A DNA stretch of 64,000 nt, from NCBI GenBank assembly GCA_020073085.1, contig JAIQFV010000005.1, positions 124,001 through 188,000 on the forward strand, in the 5' to 3' direction. The position numbers and the translations under genes were made by a program. Source of the stretch: Terriglobia bacterium (lineage in GTDB: Bacteria > Acidobacteriota > Terriglobia > JAIQFV01). Positions 52,554 to 61,699 of the stretch are shown piece by piece; the stretch's first letter is position 1; each line of letters opens with the position of its first letter. The notes below the pieces were generated by a model. That model made no database searches. It had not been told where the DNA came from and saw only the letters and a program-made list of their open reading frames with translations.

Positions 52554-53677
52554 AAATTGGAATTACCTGTTATCCCACCTATGGCGGCAGCGGGGTGGTG
52601 GCCACCGAACTGGGAAAAGAGCTGGCGTATCGGGGCCATGAGGTTCATTTTGTGAGTTACGCGCTGCCGTTTCGCCTGAATCTGTCCAGCCCCCGGATCT
52701 TCTTTCATGAAGTGGAAGTTTCCGCCTATCCCCTGTTTGAGTACCGCCCGTATACCCTGGCGCTGGCCAGCCAGATGCTTCAAGTGACCTTGGACGAGAA
52801 TCTCGACTTGCTGCACGTGCACTACGCGATTCCTCACAGCGTCAGTGCTTACCTGGCGAAGCAGATGATCGCCCCCCGGAAGTTGCCCGTAATTACGACG
52901 CTGCACGGGACTGATATTTCACTGGTGGGAGTCGACCGCTCCTATCTGGCCATTACCCGATTCTCCATAGAACAGAGCGACGGGGTCACCTCGATTTCGG
53001 AGCACTTGCGGGAACGGACCTACAAGGAATTTGGCGTCGAACATTCCATCGAGATGATTCCAAATTTTGTGAATTGTTCCGAGTTTACAAAGAAATGTGC
53101 GTGCGAGCTGCGGAGAAGGTTTGCTCCGGATGATGAAAAGTTGCTCATCCACATCTCCAACTTTCGGCCGGTCAAGCGGATCACGGATGTCGTGGAAATC
53201 TTCGACCGGGTTCAGAAGGAGATCCCGGCGCATCTGCTCATGGTGGGGGATGGGCCCGAGCGGGCGGAAGCGGAATACCTGGCGGGAATGAAGAAATTGC
53301 GCGACCGGGTCCACTTTGTGGGCAAGCAGGAGGCCATCAACGAATACATGGGTCTCGCCGATCTATTGTTATTGCCGAGCGACAACGAAAGTTTTGGGCT
53401 GGTGGCCCTGGAGGCCATGGCGTGCGAGGTCCCGGTGATTGCGTCCAAGGTGGGAGGCCTGCTGGAGGTTGTCCGGGACGGTGTCGACGGGTTTCTCATC
53501 CCGCCGCGGGAGATTGATATGATGGCCCGTCGCGCCATTGAAATCCTCTCTGATCCCGCCTTGGCGGAGCGCCTTGGCAAGCAGGGGCGGGAGCGCGCTG
53601 AAGGCAATTTTTGCACGAGCATAGTGATCCCGCGATATGTGTCATTTTATGAGCGGGTCATCGCGGAGGTTAAATAG
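52550..53677 (+). CDS. bshA: Bacillithiol biosynthesis glycosyltransferase BshA
   Basis: A 375-residue GT4 glycosyltransferase. The opening KIGITCYPTYGGSGVVATEL is diagnostic of BshA, as is HEVHFVSYALPFRL. The C-terminal UDP-sugar block contains PSDNESFGLVALEAMACEVPVI with the EX7E motif. It transfers GlcNAc from UDP-GlcNAc to L-malate, the first committed step of bacillithiol synthesis. Its start ATGA overlaps the bshB1 stop. Length matches characterised BshA proteins (about 377). Confidence 0.95.
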   Translation: MKIGITCYPTYGGSGVVATELGKELAYRGHEVHFVSYALPFRLNLSSPRIFFHEVEVSAYPLFEYRPYTLALASQMLQVTLDENLDLLHVHYAIPHSVSAYLAKQMIAPRKLPVITTLHGTDISLVGVDRSYLAITRFSIEQSDGVTSISEHLRERTYKEFGVEHSIEMIPNFVNCSEFTKKCACELRRRFAPDDEKLLIHISNFRPVKRITDVVEIFDRVQKEIPAHLLMVGDGPERAEAEYLAGMKKLRDRVHFVGKQEAINEYMGLADLLLLPSDNESFGLVALEAMACEVPVIASKVGGLLEVVRDGVDGFLIPPREIDMMARRAIEILSDPALAERLGKQGRERAEGNFCTSIVIPRYVSFYERVIAEVK

Positions 53678-53725
53678 GAAGCTCGAACGGAGCCGCGTTC
53701 ATTCCTGTCCCCTTCACGGAAAGCG

Positions 53726-53747
53726 GGGGCCAGGTGGCTCCCCCTTC
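53726..53747 (+). terminator. Possible terminator after bshA
   Basis: GGGGGCCA-GG-TGGCTCCCCC forms an 8-bp stem with one G-T pair, followed by TTCACTCC. The T-run is weak, so this is tentative. Confidence 0.35.
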
Positions 53748-53872
53748 ACTCCTCCTCCTACCCGCGGGCGCCATGGAATTTCCTCTTTGCTAGACGCAGA
53801 TTCATGAATCGTGGGTCCTTGCTGTGATTCGTCAGGGCAATGTCCGGCCCCTTTTTGATTGGATTTTCCATC

Positions 53873-54355
53873 ATGCCGTATCTGGTCGATGGGTATAATT
53901 TATCACGAAGATCAGGGCAGTTTAAGCAGCCGTCTTCTCGGGAGACTGACGCTGTAGTGCGGTATCTCAACCGTTTTGCCAGGCTGAAACGGACCAAGGT
54001 GACTGTGGTGTTCGACGGGTTTCCTCACGACGGGGATCGATCTCACGCCCTCTCTTCCACCTTTGATGCCATCAAGATTATTTACGCCGGGGCGGATTCA
54101 GATGCTGACGGAAGGATTCGAAAGCTGGTCGCTTCTCTAAAGAACCGGGCGGGCTGGATCGTAGTCTCAAGTGATCGCGCGGTGTATGGATACGCCCGCG
54201 CCAGCGGCGTGCGGGCCATGCGCTCTGAGGAGTTTCTTCAATCAGCCAACGCGCTCTTGTCTCAGCAGGGCAAAGATGAGGTGGAATCCACGGGCGGGGA
54301 AGTGGAATACTGGCTGAAGATTTTTGGAGAACCCAAGAAAGGGACCTCTTCGTAG
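53873..54355 (+). CDS. YacP-like NYN-domain protein (putative RNA nuclease)
   Basis: About 160 residues. The family start MPYLVDGYNLSR supports 53873 over an in-frame ATG 33 bases earlier. Conserved Asp residues are seen in VDGYN, VVFDGFP and SSDRAV, forming the acidic active site of the NYN/PIN-like fold. YacP (Rae1) cleaves mRNA in ribosomes in Bacillus. The protein here lacks nothing obvious but is more diverged in the C-terminal third. It converges with the alkyltransferase-like gene, nine bases between stops. Confidence 0.8.
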   Translation: MPYLVDGYNLSRRSGQFKQPSSRETDAVVRYLNRFARLKRTKVTVVFDGFPHDGDRSHALSSTFDAIKIIYAGADSDADGRIRKLVASLKNRAGWIVVSSDRAVYGYARASGVRAMRSEEFLQSANALLSQQGKDEVESTGGEVEYWLKIFGEPKKGTSS

Positions 54356-54363
54356 GCATCCGC

Positions 54364-54705
54364 TTAACGGGACGAGCGGGGGGAGACTTTGCGGAGCCCT
54401 CGCTCCCATTGGGAACGGCTCATCACGATGCGGTTCCCGCGGAATTCGACTCCTTCCTGTTGTAATAATCTCTTCTGGATTTGAAAGTATTGAACCGCCT
54501 TGCTGATCACCAGGCGGCCGCCGGCACCCACGACACGATGCCACGGAACCGGTCGAGCCGATGATGAAGCGCTCATGGCCCATCCCACCATGCGTGCTGC
54601 ATGAGGCTTTCCGGCCAGGCGCGCTACCTGCCCATAGGTGGCTACCTTTCCGCGCGGTATAAGGCGAACCACCCGATACACCTTCTCAAAGAAGCTCTCC
54701 ATCAA
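54364..54705 (-). CDS. Alkyltransferase-like DNA-repair protein (ATL)
   Basis: A 113-residue protein of the MGMT fold: the C-terminal DNA-binding domain only, with HTH segment KVATYGQVARLAG. The alkyl-acceptor motif PCHRV is replaced by PWHRV (W55), the hallmark of ATL proteins, which bind O6-alkylguanine without removing it and hand it to nucleotide excision repair. It starts at the first or second of two adjacent Met codons. trmL lies upstream on the same strand at 55195-54746, so the two may be co-transcribed. Confidence 0.88.
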   Translation of the reverse strand: MMESFFEKVYRVVRLIPRGKVATYGQVARLAGKPHAARMVGWAMSASSSARPVPWHRVVGAGGRLVISKAVQYFQIQKRLLQQEGVEFRGNRIVMSRSQWERGLRKVSPRSSR

Positions 54706-54745
54706 TCTCCTCTGTGCGAGTCCCGGGGCTGTCCGCCGCTCACCG

Positions 54746-55195
54746 TTAAAATCCTTTTACCTGACGCAGGGCCTCGTAAAGAATAATCGCCACGGCATTG
54801 GACAAGTTCAGACTTCGAGTGTCGTTCCACATGGGGATAGTGAGTCCCATCTGCGGGTGCGAGAAGATAAAGGGTTCCGGCAAGCCGTGTGTTTCGTTTC
54901 CAAAAATCAGGTAGTCACCTTCTTGAAAGCGAGCCTGCGTATAAAAGGTCGTGGCCTTGGTGCTGGCAAACCAGCACCGATCCGCTTGATGGTCTTTCCA
55001 GAACGACTCAAACGAATCATGGAATACAGGGCGCACCTTGTCCCAGTAGTCCAAGCCGGCGCGCCTCAAATAGTAATTGGTGGTCTCAAAGCCCAGGGGT
55101 TTGACCAGATGAAGTTCACTCTGCGTGATGGCGCACAAACGGGCGATGTTTCCGGTGTTCTGGGGAATCTGCGGCTCAACGAGGACGATGTGCAC
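54746..55195 (-). CDS. trmL: tRNA (cytidine/uridine-2'-O-)-methyltransferase TrmL
   Basis: A 149-residue SPOUT (trefoil-knot) enzyme that starts MHIVLVEPQIPQNTGNIARL, with knot motifs FGNETHGLPEPF and RSLNLSNAVAIILYEAL in the C-terminal third. It methylates the 2'-OH of nucleotide 34 in tRNA-Leu isoacceptors. Length and all three SPOUT motifs are normal. It is transcribed leftward with the ATL gene after a 40-base gap. Confidence 0.93.
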   Translation of the reverse strand: MHIVLVEPQIPQNTGNIARLCAITQSELHLVKPLGFETTNYYLRRAGLDYWDKVRPVFHDSFESFWKDHQADRCWFASTKATTFYTQARFQEGDYLIFGNETHGLPEPFIFSHPQMGLTIPMWNDTRSLNLSNAVAIILYEALRQVKGF

Positions 55196-55893
55196 CCATA
55201 GATTCTATGGGAAGGATTCAAGCGATTCAAGAACCCGAAACAATTTTGTAACAATTCGACGTTAGTTTCGTCCCTTGTTGTGTATTGATACAACCGGGTT
55301 GTGATTCGAACATTTCAGACAGCCAGCGCTCAGGATGAAACACATTCTGGAGTTCGAACGATTTCAGGTTGGATACGACCATTGATCGTGAGCTTGGGTT
55401 GCCATACCAACAAGAATTAGGGCAAGACGAAAATTCATCTCCATTGAGGTGGCTTTGAATTCCGTTATTTTTTTCCGTCTTACGTAAGGAAGAGTTTTGA
55501 AGAATGGTGACTCAGAATGGATAAAGTGTTGTCAAGTGATTTTTTCTGCCCCTCACAGAGGCTCGAGGCGATGTTCCAAAACATTACAAATAGGGCTTGC
55601 TCTGAGGGAAGGAACGAAAGTATACTATTTCACAAGCTGGGCGGGAGGCTCTGCTCGGTGGCAACTCTCTCTCCGTTTGCCGGGCTTTATGGTGCGGAAT
55701 TCAACAGAGAGAACCCAATCCATGCCAAGTGAAGGATATAGGTCAGACAACGTTTCAAGGGAGTACACGCTGAAGCTGGTGTGAAATCGCTTCATCGACC
55801 TCCGACGAACTCGCTCTCAGATCCGTTGTATACTTCGGCCTAAATCCGAAAACTGCAATTCGATAAAAAGAGGGTTCCACATGGAGGGTAGCC
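55196..55893. other. Intergenic region upstream of the sensor-kinase locus
   Basis: About 700 bases without a convincing gene; two overlapping short ORFs at 55.5-55.8 kb show no recognisable protein features. It contains one promoter candidate (listed). I looked for a sigma-54 promoter here and found none with correct spacing. Confidence 0.5.
55597..55626 (+). promoter_or_regulatory. Candidate sigma-70 promoter of the sensor-kinase locus
   Basis: TTGCTC (55597-55602), an 18-base spacer and TATACT (55621-55626). It would leave a leader of about 260 nt before the kinase at 55894. Confidence 0.35.
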
Positions 55894-58755
55894 ATGAAGA
55901 AACAGACCCTTAACCTCAAGCTTATCCTCACGTTCACGGTTCTGACCATCATCCTCACGTGGCTGGTTATTCTCACTTGGGAGCAATGGCTCCGTCTACC
56001 CTTTTACACCTGGGTTGAAGCTCACTATACCGGCACAGATCGGCAATATCGAATTGAGCAGCGCACCGAGCATTTCTTCATCTCCACCGCTGTCGATGTC
56101 ATCGTGGTTACCCTGTTGCTCCGCCTCGTCAACCGCCAGCAACGCAAATTGCAGGCCAGTGAGGTCCGGTACCGGACCTTGTTTGAGCATGCCAATGATG
56201 GCATCGGGGTAGTGACTGCGACCGATCACCGGCTCGTGGAAGTCAACAACCGGTTTGGTGAGATCCTGGGATATCAGCCTCAGGCACTTCTTGGCAAAGA
56301 CATTCGGGGTCTGGTGCGGGGAAACGGGGACCGGGCGGCCTCCGATGCGTTTATTGCGCTGTTGGACCGGATCGATTCGGGCGAGGGCGAGCTCACCATG
56401 CAGAAAGCGGGGGGGGAGACCCTGCCGGTCATGGTGTCGTTTAGCAAGCCGTCGATGGAAGAAGAGAAGCTCGTGGTTCTCATCATCCGCGACCTCTCCG
56501 AGCGCAAGCGGGCGGAGGCGAAGTTCTCCGGACTGCTCGAATCCTCTCCGGACGGGATCGTGATTTCCCGAAATGACGGAAAGATTGTTCTTATCAACGC
56601 TCAAACGGAGAAGATGTTCGGCTATCGCAAAGACGAGTTGTTCGACCAGCCTGTGGAGATCCTCATGCCGGAGCAATTCCGTTACCCGCATATGGAACAC
56701 CGGGCAGGTTACCTCTCGGCGCCCCGTATCCGCCCCATGGGTTCGGGGCTGATTCTTTCCGCCCGACGGAAGGACGGGAGCGAGTTTCCGGTCGAGATTA
56801 ACCTCACGCCCATGTTCACCGAAGATGGGCTCCTCGTCATCAGCGACATCCAGGATATCACCGAGACCAAGCGGGCGAAGGAAGCGCTGAGCAAACTCTC
56901 CAGTGCCGTGGAGCAGACCGCCGATACCGTCGCCATTACCAATAAGGAAGGGGTCATCGAGTACATCAACCCGGCCTTTGAGAAGTTGACCGGCTACACC
57001 ATGCCGGAGGTGGTGGGCAAGACGTTCCGGATCCTCAAGTCGGGGAAGCATGAGCAGGAGTTTTATCGGAATCTTTGGGTGACGATCCTCTCGGGTCAGC
57101 CCTTCCGTGGTGTTTTGATCAATCAGAAAAGGAACGGGGAACTTTATTACGAAGAAAAGACGATCACGCCGTTGAAAGATGGCAAGGGGAATACGACGCA
57201 CTTTGTTTCCACCGGGAAAGACATTACGGAGCGGAAGCAGGCCGAAGAATCGCTGCGGGATTCAGAGAAGCGCTACCGTTTGATGTTCAAGAGCAATCCG
57301 CTTCCCATGTGGGTCTACGACCTGGAGACCTTTGCCTTCCTGGACGTGAACGAAGCAGCGGTCCGTCACTACGGATATTCGCGCGATGAATTCCTCAACA
57401 TGACCATCAAGGACATCCTCCCGTCCAATGGGGCTCCGGTGGTCCTGGACGGGGGTTCCGCCCTCCGCGAGGGACGTGAAATCGCGCCCGTCTGGCGTCA
57501 CCGAAAGAACGAGGGAACCGTCATCTACGTGGAAATCAGCTCGCACACGCTGACCTTCGCGGGCAGGCCGGCGGAGATTGTACTCGCCAACGATGTGACC
57601 GAGCGAATGAAGGCGGAAGAGGCCGTGCGGGAGAGTGAAGAGCGCTATCGCATGCTGTTCACCAGTGCCAACGATGGAGTGTTTGTCAATACGCTGACCC
57701 CGGACGGCCGGATGGACCGGTTCATCGAGGTCAACGATGTCGCCTGCCAGAGCCTCGGGTACACGAGAGAGGAACTTCTGAAACGGACGCCAACCGACAT
57801 CTATCCGGATGAGTTCCGCGGAGTCGTCCAATCCTTAATGCAGAGAATCCTGTCGGAGAAACACCTCCTTTTCGAGAGTGTGCAGGTGGCTGCGGGGGGC
57901 AGGAGATTCCCCGTTGAAATCAATCTCCATTTGTTTGACTATCGCGGGCAACCCCTCATTCTGTCGATCGTGCGCGATATCACGGAGCGGAAGCAGCTCG
58001 AGGCGGAAAAAGAAGAAATGCAGCGCCAACTGTTCCAGTCCTCCAAATTAGCTTCCATCGGAGAACTCTCGGCCGGGGTAGCGCATGAGATCGGGAATCC
58101 GCTGAATTCCATCATCAACTTCGGCCAGTTGCTCAAGGATGCCGGCCTGGCGAGGAGCGAAATTGAGCGGCAGGTCATCGATGGGGTCATTGATGAGGGG
58201 GGGCGCATCGCCAAGATTGTCCGGGACCTGCTGGCCTTCGCACGGCGCGATTCACAGGAGGTGGCCCGGGTCAATATCTCTGAGACCATTAAGAACTCCA
58301 TGTCGTTGTTCGGCCGCCAATTGGATACGGATGGAATTTCCGTGGAAATCGATGTGGGGGAAGATATCCCGCCGGTCATGGCGAGCGGGTCTTTGCTCCG
58401 CCAGGTCATTGTCAACATGATCACCAATGCCCGCCATGCCTTAAGGGCGAAATCTACCGATAACAAGGTGTTTCGCATCACCGCTCAGGCGTTGGAGCGG
58501 GGAGACGGCACGGTCGTTCGCATCGAGTTCTTCGACAACGGAGTCGGAATCCCCCGGCAGAACCTCGACAAGGTGTTCGATCCGTTCTTCACCACGCGGC
58601 GCGACAGCGGGGGGACCGGACTGGGGTTGAGCCTGAGTTTCGGCATTATCCGCACCTATGGCGGGACGATCACCGTGGAGAGCGAAGAAGGGGCTTTTAC
58701 GCGGTTCAGGGTCGAGCTTCCTGCTGCCACATCGAGGGAGGAGGAATATGCCTAG
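55894..58755 (+). CDS. Membrane sensor histidine kinase with five PAS domains
   Basis: A 953-residue kinase. Two membrane segments (about 8-28 and 65-82) bracket a short periplasmic part. Five PAS domains follow, starting near residues 88, 208, 332, 455 and 578. The HisKA domain has H731 in GVAHEIGNPLNS, and the HATPase domain ends in FDNGVGIPRQN and GGTGLGLSLSFG. It autophosphorylates on H731. The gene has GGAGGG five bases before the ATG and overlaps the next gene by eight bases. With a hybrid kinase and an NtrC-type regulator following, this is the input of one signalling operon. The signals for the PAS domains are unknown. Confidence 0.93.
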   Translation: MKKQTLNLKLILTFTVLTIILTWLVILTWEQWLRLPFYTWVEAHYTGTDRQYRIEQRTEHFFISTAVDVIVVTLLLRLVNRQQRKLQASEVRYRTLFEHANDGIGVVTATDHRLVEVNNRFGEILGYQPQALLGKDIRGLVRGNGDRAASDAFIALLDRIDSGEGELTMQKAGGETLPVMVSFSKPSMEEEKLVVLIIRDLSERKRAEAKFSGLLESSPDGIVISRNDGKIVLINAQTEKMFGYRKDELFDQPVEILMPEQFRYPHMEHRAGYLSAPRIRPMGSGLILSARRKDGSEFPVEINLTPMFTEDGLLVISDIQDITETKRAKEALSKLSSAVEQTADTVAITNKEGVIEYINPAFEKLTGYTMPEVVGKTFRILKSGKHEQEFYRNLWVTILSGQPFRGVLINQKRNGELYYEEKTITPLKDGKGNTTHFVSTGKDITERKQAEESLRDSEKRYRLMFKSNPLPMWVYDLETFAFLDVNEAAVRHYGYSRDEFLNMTIKDILPSNGAPVVLDGGSALREGREIAPVWRHRKNEGTVIYVEISSHTLTFAGRPAEIVLANDVTERMKAEEAVRESEERYRMLFTSANDGVFVNTLTPDGRMDRFIEVNDVACQSLGYTREELLKRTPTDIYPDEFRGVVQSLMQRILSEKHLLFESVQVAAGGRRFPVEINLHLFDYRGQPLILSIVRDITERKQLEAEKEEMQRQLFQSSKLASIGELSAGVAHEIGNPLNSIINFGQLLKDAGLARSEIERQVIDGVIDEGGRIAKIVRDLLAFARRDSQEVARVNISETIKNSMSLFGRQLDTDGISVEIDVGEDIPPVMASGSLLRQVIVNMITNARHALRAKSTDNKVFRITAQALERGDGTVVRIEFFDNGVGIPRQNLDKVFDPFFTTRRDSGGTGLGLSLSFGIIRTYGGTITVESEEGAFTRFRVELPAATSREEEYA

Positions 58756-60289
58756 AGTCTTGTTGGTGGACGATGAGCCCAACGTGCGTTGGACGATGGC
58801 GGAATTCCTGACCCGGGCAGGCTATGAGGTCCTCACGGCCTCGGACTTTGACAGCGCCGTGGCCCATTTGGAAGCGGCCGCCTCACTCGATGTGGCGGTC
58901 TTTGACATCATCCTGCCGCGCAAGAGCGGGATTGAGTTGCTGAAAGAGGCTCACCGTCGGGATCCGGATCTGCCCGTCATCATGATCACCGCAGATCCTG
59001 ACTTATCGCGGGTTCCCGAGATCGTCCGCGAGGGCGCCTACGATTTCATGGCCAAGCCGGTGGTGAAAAACGCGCTCATCAATGCGGTTTCCCGGGCGTT
59101 CGAAAAAAAGCGGCTGACGGACGAAAAGCGCCGGCTCGAGGAAGAGATCCGGCGGCATGCCGAACATCTCGAGGGCCTGGTCGCCGATCGCACGCGCGAG
59201 CTCGCGGAGGCCCACAATTTCCTGAACACGGTGCTCGAAAGCTCCACTGAATACGCCATTATTGCCATCGATACCGACGACCGCTTTACTCTTTTCAACC
59301 GGGGAGCGGAGCTCATGTTCGGGTATCTTGCCGAGCAGGCCTTGGGGAAAGAGGTCAGGGAGATCGTGGCGGACGCGAAGTTCGGGCCGGAGGACAAGCC
59401 CTTGCTGAAGTGCGGGGAGGAGGCCGTCGCCACGGGACGCCACGTGGTGGAGATCCGGTTGGCCCGGGCCGACGGCAGTTGCTTTGTCGCCTCCGTGGCC
59501 ATGACACCTCTTCGGAAAGCCGACGGGCCTCTGCTCGGATATTTGGGCATCATCAAGGATCTGACCGTGGAACGGGAAAAGGAAGAGGAACTGCGGCGAA
59601 TGCAGGCCCGGCTGGCCCACAACGAGAAGATTGCCGCCCTTGGCCGGGTGGCAGCCCAGGTCGCACACGAAGTCAAGAATCCTCTCGCCGGCCTGAAACT
59701 CTATTCCCTCCACCTGAAGAACAAGGTGGCCGGACAACTGGGTCCGGCCGAAATGGAATTGGTGGAGAAGATCGTCCTCAGTATTGACCACCTCTCGGAT
59801 ACGGTGGAAAAGGTCCTGGACTTTGCCCGACCGGTCAAACTGGTGCGCCAACCGGTCGATCTCAATGGCGTCGTCAACGAAGCCTTCCACATGCTTGAGT
59901 CCCAGATGGTCGCCAACAAGATTGAGAAGGATCTGAGCCTCGCCGGCCCCGATGCGGGCGGTATGCTGGATGAGACTTCGATCCGTTCCGCCGTGGTGAA
60001 TCTCATGGTCAACGCCATTCAAGCGATGCCGGACGGCGGCCGACTCCATGTGACGACGACGCGATCGAATAGACAACTGACTTTGACCATTTCGGATACG
60101 GGATGCGGGATGAGTGAAGAGCAAGCGAAGAACGTCTTTGAACCCTTCTATACGACCAAGAACAAAGGGCTCGGTCTGGGGATGCCGTACGCCAGGAAGG
60201 TGATCGAAGAACACGGGGGGACCATCCAGCTCAAGAGCCGGCTGGGAGAGGGTACTCAAACGGAGATTACATTGCCAGTCGAGGAGTAA
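58748..60289 (+). CDS. REC-PAS-histidine kinase
   Basis: A 513-residue protein with reversed hybrid order. A receiver domain is at the N-terminus (phospho-acceptor D53 in VFDIILPRKSG), then a coiled coil, one PAS domain (about 155-280), a HisKA domain (H307 in QVAHEVKNPLAG) and a HATPase domain (DTGCGMSEEQ, LGLGMPYARK). It has no membrane segment. It can thus receive phosphate from the upstream kinase and pass its own signal on to a response regulator. ATG 58748 has GAGGAGG upstream and overlaps the previous stop. The sigma-54 regulator follows after seven bases. Confidence 0.93.
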   Translation: MPRVLLVDDEPNVRWTMAEFLTRAGYEVLTASDFDSAVAHLEAAASLDVAVFDIILPRKSGIELLKEAHRRDPDLPVIMITADPDLSRVPEIVREGAYDFMAKPVVKNALINAVSRAFEKKRLTDEKRRLEEEIRRHAEHLEGLVADRTRELAEAHNFLNTVLESSTEYAIIAIDTDDRFTLFNRGAELMFGYLAEQALGKEVREIVADAKFGPEDKPLLKCGEEAVATGRHVVEIRLARADGSCFVASVAMTPLRKADGPLLGYLGIIKDLTVEREKEEELRRMQARLAHNEKIAALGRVAAQVAHEVKNPLAGLKLYSLHLKNKVAGQLGPAEMELVEKIVLSIDHLSDTVEKVLDFARPVKLVRQPVDLNGVVNEAFHMLESQMVANKIEKDLSLAGPDAGGMLDETSIRSAVVNLMVNAIQAMPDGGRLHVTTTRSNRQLTLTISDTGCGMSEEQAKNVFEPFYTTKNKGLGLGMPYARKVIEEHGGTIQLKSRLGEGTQTEITLPVEE

Positions 60290-60296
60290 TATACCC

Positions 60297-61670
60297 ATGC
60301 GAGCCAATGAGAGGATTCTCGTCGTAGACGACGAAAGCAGTATCAGCGGGGCGATGAAGGTGATTTTGGGGGAGCGCGGATACGAGGTCAAAACGGCGGA
60401 AAGCGTCGGCCAGGCCACGACCATCCTTAACGGCCGCCCATTCGACCTGGTGTTCACCGATCTCAAGCTCCCGGATGCCTCCGGGATTGACCTGCTCGGA
60501 CAGATTAAGAGCGATACTCCGGACACGGAAGTCATCCTGATGACGGCCCATGGCTCTCTCGACGTCACCATCGAAGCGATCAAGAAGGGGGCCTATTACT
60601 ACATTGAGAAGCCCTTCGTCCCCGACCAGGTGGTCATGCTGGCTCAGCGGGCCCTGGAGGCCGCCGCCTTTCGTCGCGAGAATCAAACTCTCAAACGGGT
60701 GCTGACAAGCGAGGACGAGGCCTTTGGGATCATCGGACGCAGTCCCAAGATGCGCCAGATTTATGACACCATCCGCGCCACCGCGGCGGCGGATGCTTCG
60801 GTGCTGATCGAAGGAGAAAGCGGGACAGGAAAGGAACTCATCGCCCGGGCCTTTCATCTTCAGGGAACCCGCGCCGACCGGCCCTTTGTGTGCATTAACT
60901 GCGCCGCCATCCCGCGTGACCTGATCGAGTCGGAATTGTTCGGCTACAAAAAGGGAGCTTTCACCGGCGCGGACCGCGATAAACGGGGATTGATGGAAAC
61001 CGCCTCCGGCGGGACGCTGCTGCTGGACGAGATTGCCGAAATGCCGGTGCACCTTCAGACCAAACTGCTTCGGGTCTTGCAGCAACGAAAACTCCGCCGC
61101 GTCGGGGATGAACAGGAAGTGGATGTGGATTTCAAGTTGATTTCTGCCACCAACCGCGACACCCTGCAAGCCATCCAACAGGGGGAGTTGAGGGAAGATC
61201 TCTATTACCGCATCAGCACGATCAAGATTAAGGTCCCTCCCCTGCGAGAACGGCTCGATGACCTGGTCCTTCTCGCTGAGCGTTTCCTGGAACGATACAG
61301 CAAGAAGTATAACAAACATATCGTGGGGATCGCACAGCCGACCTTTGCGCTGCTGGCACGATATCCTTGGCCCGGCAATGTCCGGGAACTGGAGAGTGTC
61401 GTGGAGCATTCCGTCCTCTTTTGCCAGGGTGAACACCTTGAGCCGCAAAACCTGCCCGAACACATCCAGGCCGCCCGGAGCAGTCGCTTCCGATGCGACG
61501 TGCTTCCTTATATGACCCTGGAAGAGATCGAGCGAGACGTGATTGAACAAACACTCGAACGAACGGGAGGTAATGTAAAGAAGACCGCTGAAATATTGAA
61601 CCTCCATCGCCCCACCCTGTATCGCAAGCTGCGAAGCTATGGGATTAAAGGAAAACGCGCTGTTTCATAA
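60297..61670 (+). CDS. NtrC-family sigma-54-dependent response regulator
   Basis: A 457-residue protein with a receiver domain (D55 in VFTDLKLPD) and an AAA+ domain with Walker A GESGTGKE (173-180). The sigma-54 contact loop GAFTGA (220-225) and Walker B LLLDEIAEM are intact. The C-terminal Fis-type HTH is GGNVKKTAEILNLHRPTLYRKLRSYGI (split here for description: recognition helix RPTLYRKL). All residues needed to activate RpoN polymerase are present. It is the output of the two upstream kinases. Two sigma-54 promoters with upstream dyads lie just downstream (61819 and 62756) and are its most obvious targets. Confidence 0.95.
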   Translation: MRANERILVVDDESSISGAMKVILGERGYEVKTAESVGQATTILNGRPFDLVFTDLKLPDASGIDLLGQIKSDTPDTEVILMTAHGSLDVTIEAIKKGAYYYIEKPFVPDQVVMLAQRALEAAAFRRENQTLKRVLTSEDEAFGIIGRSPKMRQIYDTIRATAAADASVLIEGESGTGKELIARAFHLQGTRADRPFVCINCAAIPRDLIESELFGYKKGAFTGADRDKRGLMETASGGTLLLDEIAEMPVHLQTKLLRVLQQRKLRRVGDEQEVDVDFKLISATNRDTLQAIQQGELREDLYYRISTIKIKVPPLRERLDDLVLLAERFLERYSKKYNKHIVGIAQPTFALLARYPWPGNVRELESVVEHSVLFCQGEHLEPQNLPEHIQAARSSRFRCDVLPYMTLEEIERDVIEQTLERTGGNVKKTAEILNLHRPTLYRKLRSYGIKGKRAVS

Positions 61671-61699
61671 TAGAACACAATGTTGTGTGTGTTTCATAA
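61661..61699. promoter_or_regulatory. Candidate enhancer site for the NtrC-type regulator (site 1)
   Basis: Two direct copies of TGTTTCATAA (61661-61670, overlapping the regulator's stop codon, and 61690-61699) flank the palindrome ACACAA-TG-TTGTGT (61675-61688). It lies 120-160 bp upstream of the sigma-54 promoter at 61819. Confidence 0.5.

Noticed and set aside
55497-55784. Two overlapping short ORFs before the PAS5 kinase
   Set aside because: Neither shows protein-like features; likely leader sequence.
59003-60583. 526-codon minus-strand ORF across the REC-PAS-HK gene
   Set aside because: Shadow of a well-supported kinase gene; long because of GC-rich codon bias.
60267-61607. 446-codon minus-strand ORF opposite the NtrC-type regulator
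   Set aside because: Shadow of the AAA+ activator, whose motifs are complete.
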